A DNA stretch of 7,105 bases, taken from Candidatus Acidiferrales bacterium (GTDB lineage Bacteria; Acidobacteriota; Terriglobia; Acidoferrales; UBA7541). A model generated the notes under the pieces. That model ran no database searches. It worked only from the letters and a program-made list of their open reading frames with translations, and had not been told where the DNA came from. The stretch lies in assembly GCA_030043155.1 (NCBI GenBank), contig JASHYE010000047.1, forward strand, positions 1-7,105, read 5' to 3'. Below, piece after piece: positions 6,464 through 7,105 of this stretch. Within the stretch, counting starts at the first letter, position 1. Every line of letters begins with the position of its first letter. The position numbers and the translations under genes were made by a program.

Positions 6464-7105
6464 TCACGTCTTTACGAGCAAGAAACTGCCAATCACAAGC
6501 GCATCCACGCCAGAGCAGAAATAGCTGCGGACTGCATCTCTCGGGGAAACAACCAACGGTTCTCCGAATAAGTTGAACGAAGCGTTCAATAAAATAGGAG
6601 CCGGCGCCTGGGATCCAAATACTTTCAGCAGCGACCAGAAAAATGGATTTTCCCGCCGCTTCACGACATGCAAGCGGACTCTATTTTGCGGGACTGCGTG
6701 CATCCCCAGCAATTGACGATGCTGCGGCCGCAGCGTTCCCAGAGTAGCCATGAATTGCGCGGTGGCTGTGGGAGTTTCGAAGTACGTCGAAGCGTCCTCC
6801 TCCGGAACGGAGAGTGCGAAGGGCCGGAAAGCTTCACGATGTTTAATAAAATCATTCAGGTTTTCCTTAACGTATGGCGCCCAGGGAGATGCGAGCAGAC
6901 TGCGATTCCCCAATGCTCGAGGTCCGAATTCGGCTGCCCCTTGAAACCAGCCGACAATTCTTCCGGTATTGAGAAGCTTGACTGTTTCATTGATTGCGTG
7001 CTGGTCGGACGGTGTCCATCGATACGAGGCCTTGCAATTGTCGAGAACGTTTTTGATTTCTTCGTTCGTGTACTCGGGTCCCAGATAAAGGCTTTCGAGC
7101 GCGCG
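6464..7105 (-). CDS. NodU/CmcH-family O-carbamoyltransferase, C-terminal part, 5' end outside window
   Basis: Read on the minus strand, the frame is open from the window edge at 7105 to TGA at 6464-6466, giving the last 213 residues. A TTG at 6911-6913 could be mistaken for a start, but the frame continues upstream as protein-like sequence and the TTG codes the Leu of the family signature. Visible motifs are LGPEY (8-12), GRIVGWFQGAAEFGPRALG (48-66) running into NRSLLA, LNDFIKHREAFRPFALSV (83-100), ENPFFWSLL (152-160), ILLNASFNLFGEPLVVSPRD (171-190) and the closing DALVIGSFLLVK. Together they are the C-terminal carbamoyltransferase domain. Such enzymes use carbamoyl phosphate and ATP, through a carbamoyl-adenylate, to carbamoylate a hydroxyl, commonly on a sugar of a Nod factor, antibiotic or surface glycan. 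The N-terminal TsaD-like ATPase half is not in view, so substrate is unknown. The nearby sugar-nucleotide genes make a glycan acceptor plausible. The stretch between the FRPFA and ENPFF motifs departs from the usual HVDGTAR pattern (here HAVPQNRVRLHVV), which may mark a subfamily. Confidence 0.9.
   Translation of the reverse strand, partial: RALESLYLGPEYTNEEIKNVLDNCKASYRWTPSDQHAINETVKLLNTGRIVGWFQGAAEFGPRALGNRSLLASPWAPYVKENLNDFIKHREAFRPFALSVPEEDASTYFETPTATAQFMATLGTLRPQHRQLLGMHAVPQNRVRLHVVKRRENPFFWSLLKVFGSQAPAPILLNASFNLFGEPLVVSPRDAVRSYFCSGVDALVIGSFLLVKT

Noticed and set aside
6640..6770. Possible frameshift in the carbamoyltransferase, because the usual HVDGTAR motif is missing
   Set aside because: The frame keeps family-like sequence on both sides without a stop, and the alternative frames give no better match and run into stops, so divergence is the simpler reading.
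6464..6913. A complete 149-aa gene starting at the TTG at 6911-6913
   Set aside because: The frame stays open to the window edge and upstream residues complete the GPRALGNRS signature, so the TTG is an internal leucine codon.

Overview
The window looks like a piece of a bacterial chromosome with mid-range G+C (low to mid 50s percent by eye) and Gram-negative-type genes. The protein sequences most resemble soil bacteria of the Acidobacteriota. That placement is an inference from remembered family flavour: the Ugd variant, the ArnT-like transferase and the exported S9 peptidase. No marker gene here proves it. I see no phage, IS element, CRISPR array, tRNA or rRNA, and no sign of recent transfer.

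Layout. Positions 1-873 (+) hold the C-terminal 290 codons of an ArnT-like polytopic membrane glycosyltransferase whose start lies upstream of the window. Its stop overlaps, as ATGA, the start of a UDP-glucuronate decarboxylase (UDP-xylose synthase) at 870-1817 (+). Tail to tail with it, sharing a CTAG in which both genes have their TAG stop, is a UDP-glucose 6-dehydrogenase at 1814-3196 (-). A 193-bp divergent intergenic region (3197-3389) carries a good ribosome binding site and a plausible promoter for ugd. Rightward from it runs an unrecognised membrane-anchored protein (3390-4217), then a secreted S9-family serine peptidase of 711 aa (4324-6459). Four bases beyond that peptidase, a convergent gene (6464-7105, -) encodes the C-terminal 213 residues of a NodU/CmcH-type O-carbamoyltransferase whose start is outside the window.

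How the genes fit together. Ugd makes UDP-glucuronate from UDP-glucose, and the decarboxylase turns it into UDP-xylose (or a 4-keto-pentose intermediate). The neighbouring membrane transferase and the carbamoyltransferase are the kinds of enzymes that place or decorate sugars on a cell-surface glycan, lipid or secreted metabolite. The window is therefore best read as part of a surface-glycan or glycoconjugate modification neighbourhood. The peptidase and the unknown membrane protein have no evident link to it beyond position. I did not find a convincing new multi-gene system. The most useful leads are the ArnT-like/UXS coupling, a Cys/His-containing insertion in Ugd, and the unidentified 275-aa membrane-anchored protein.
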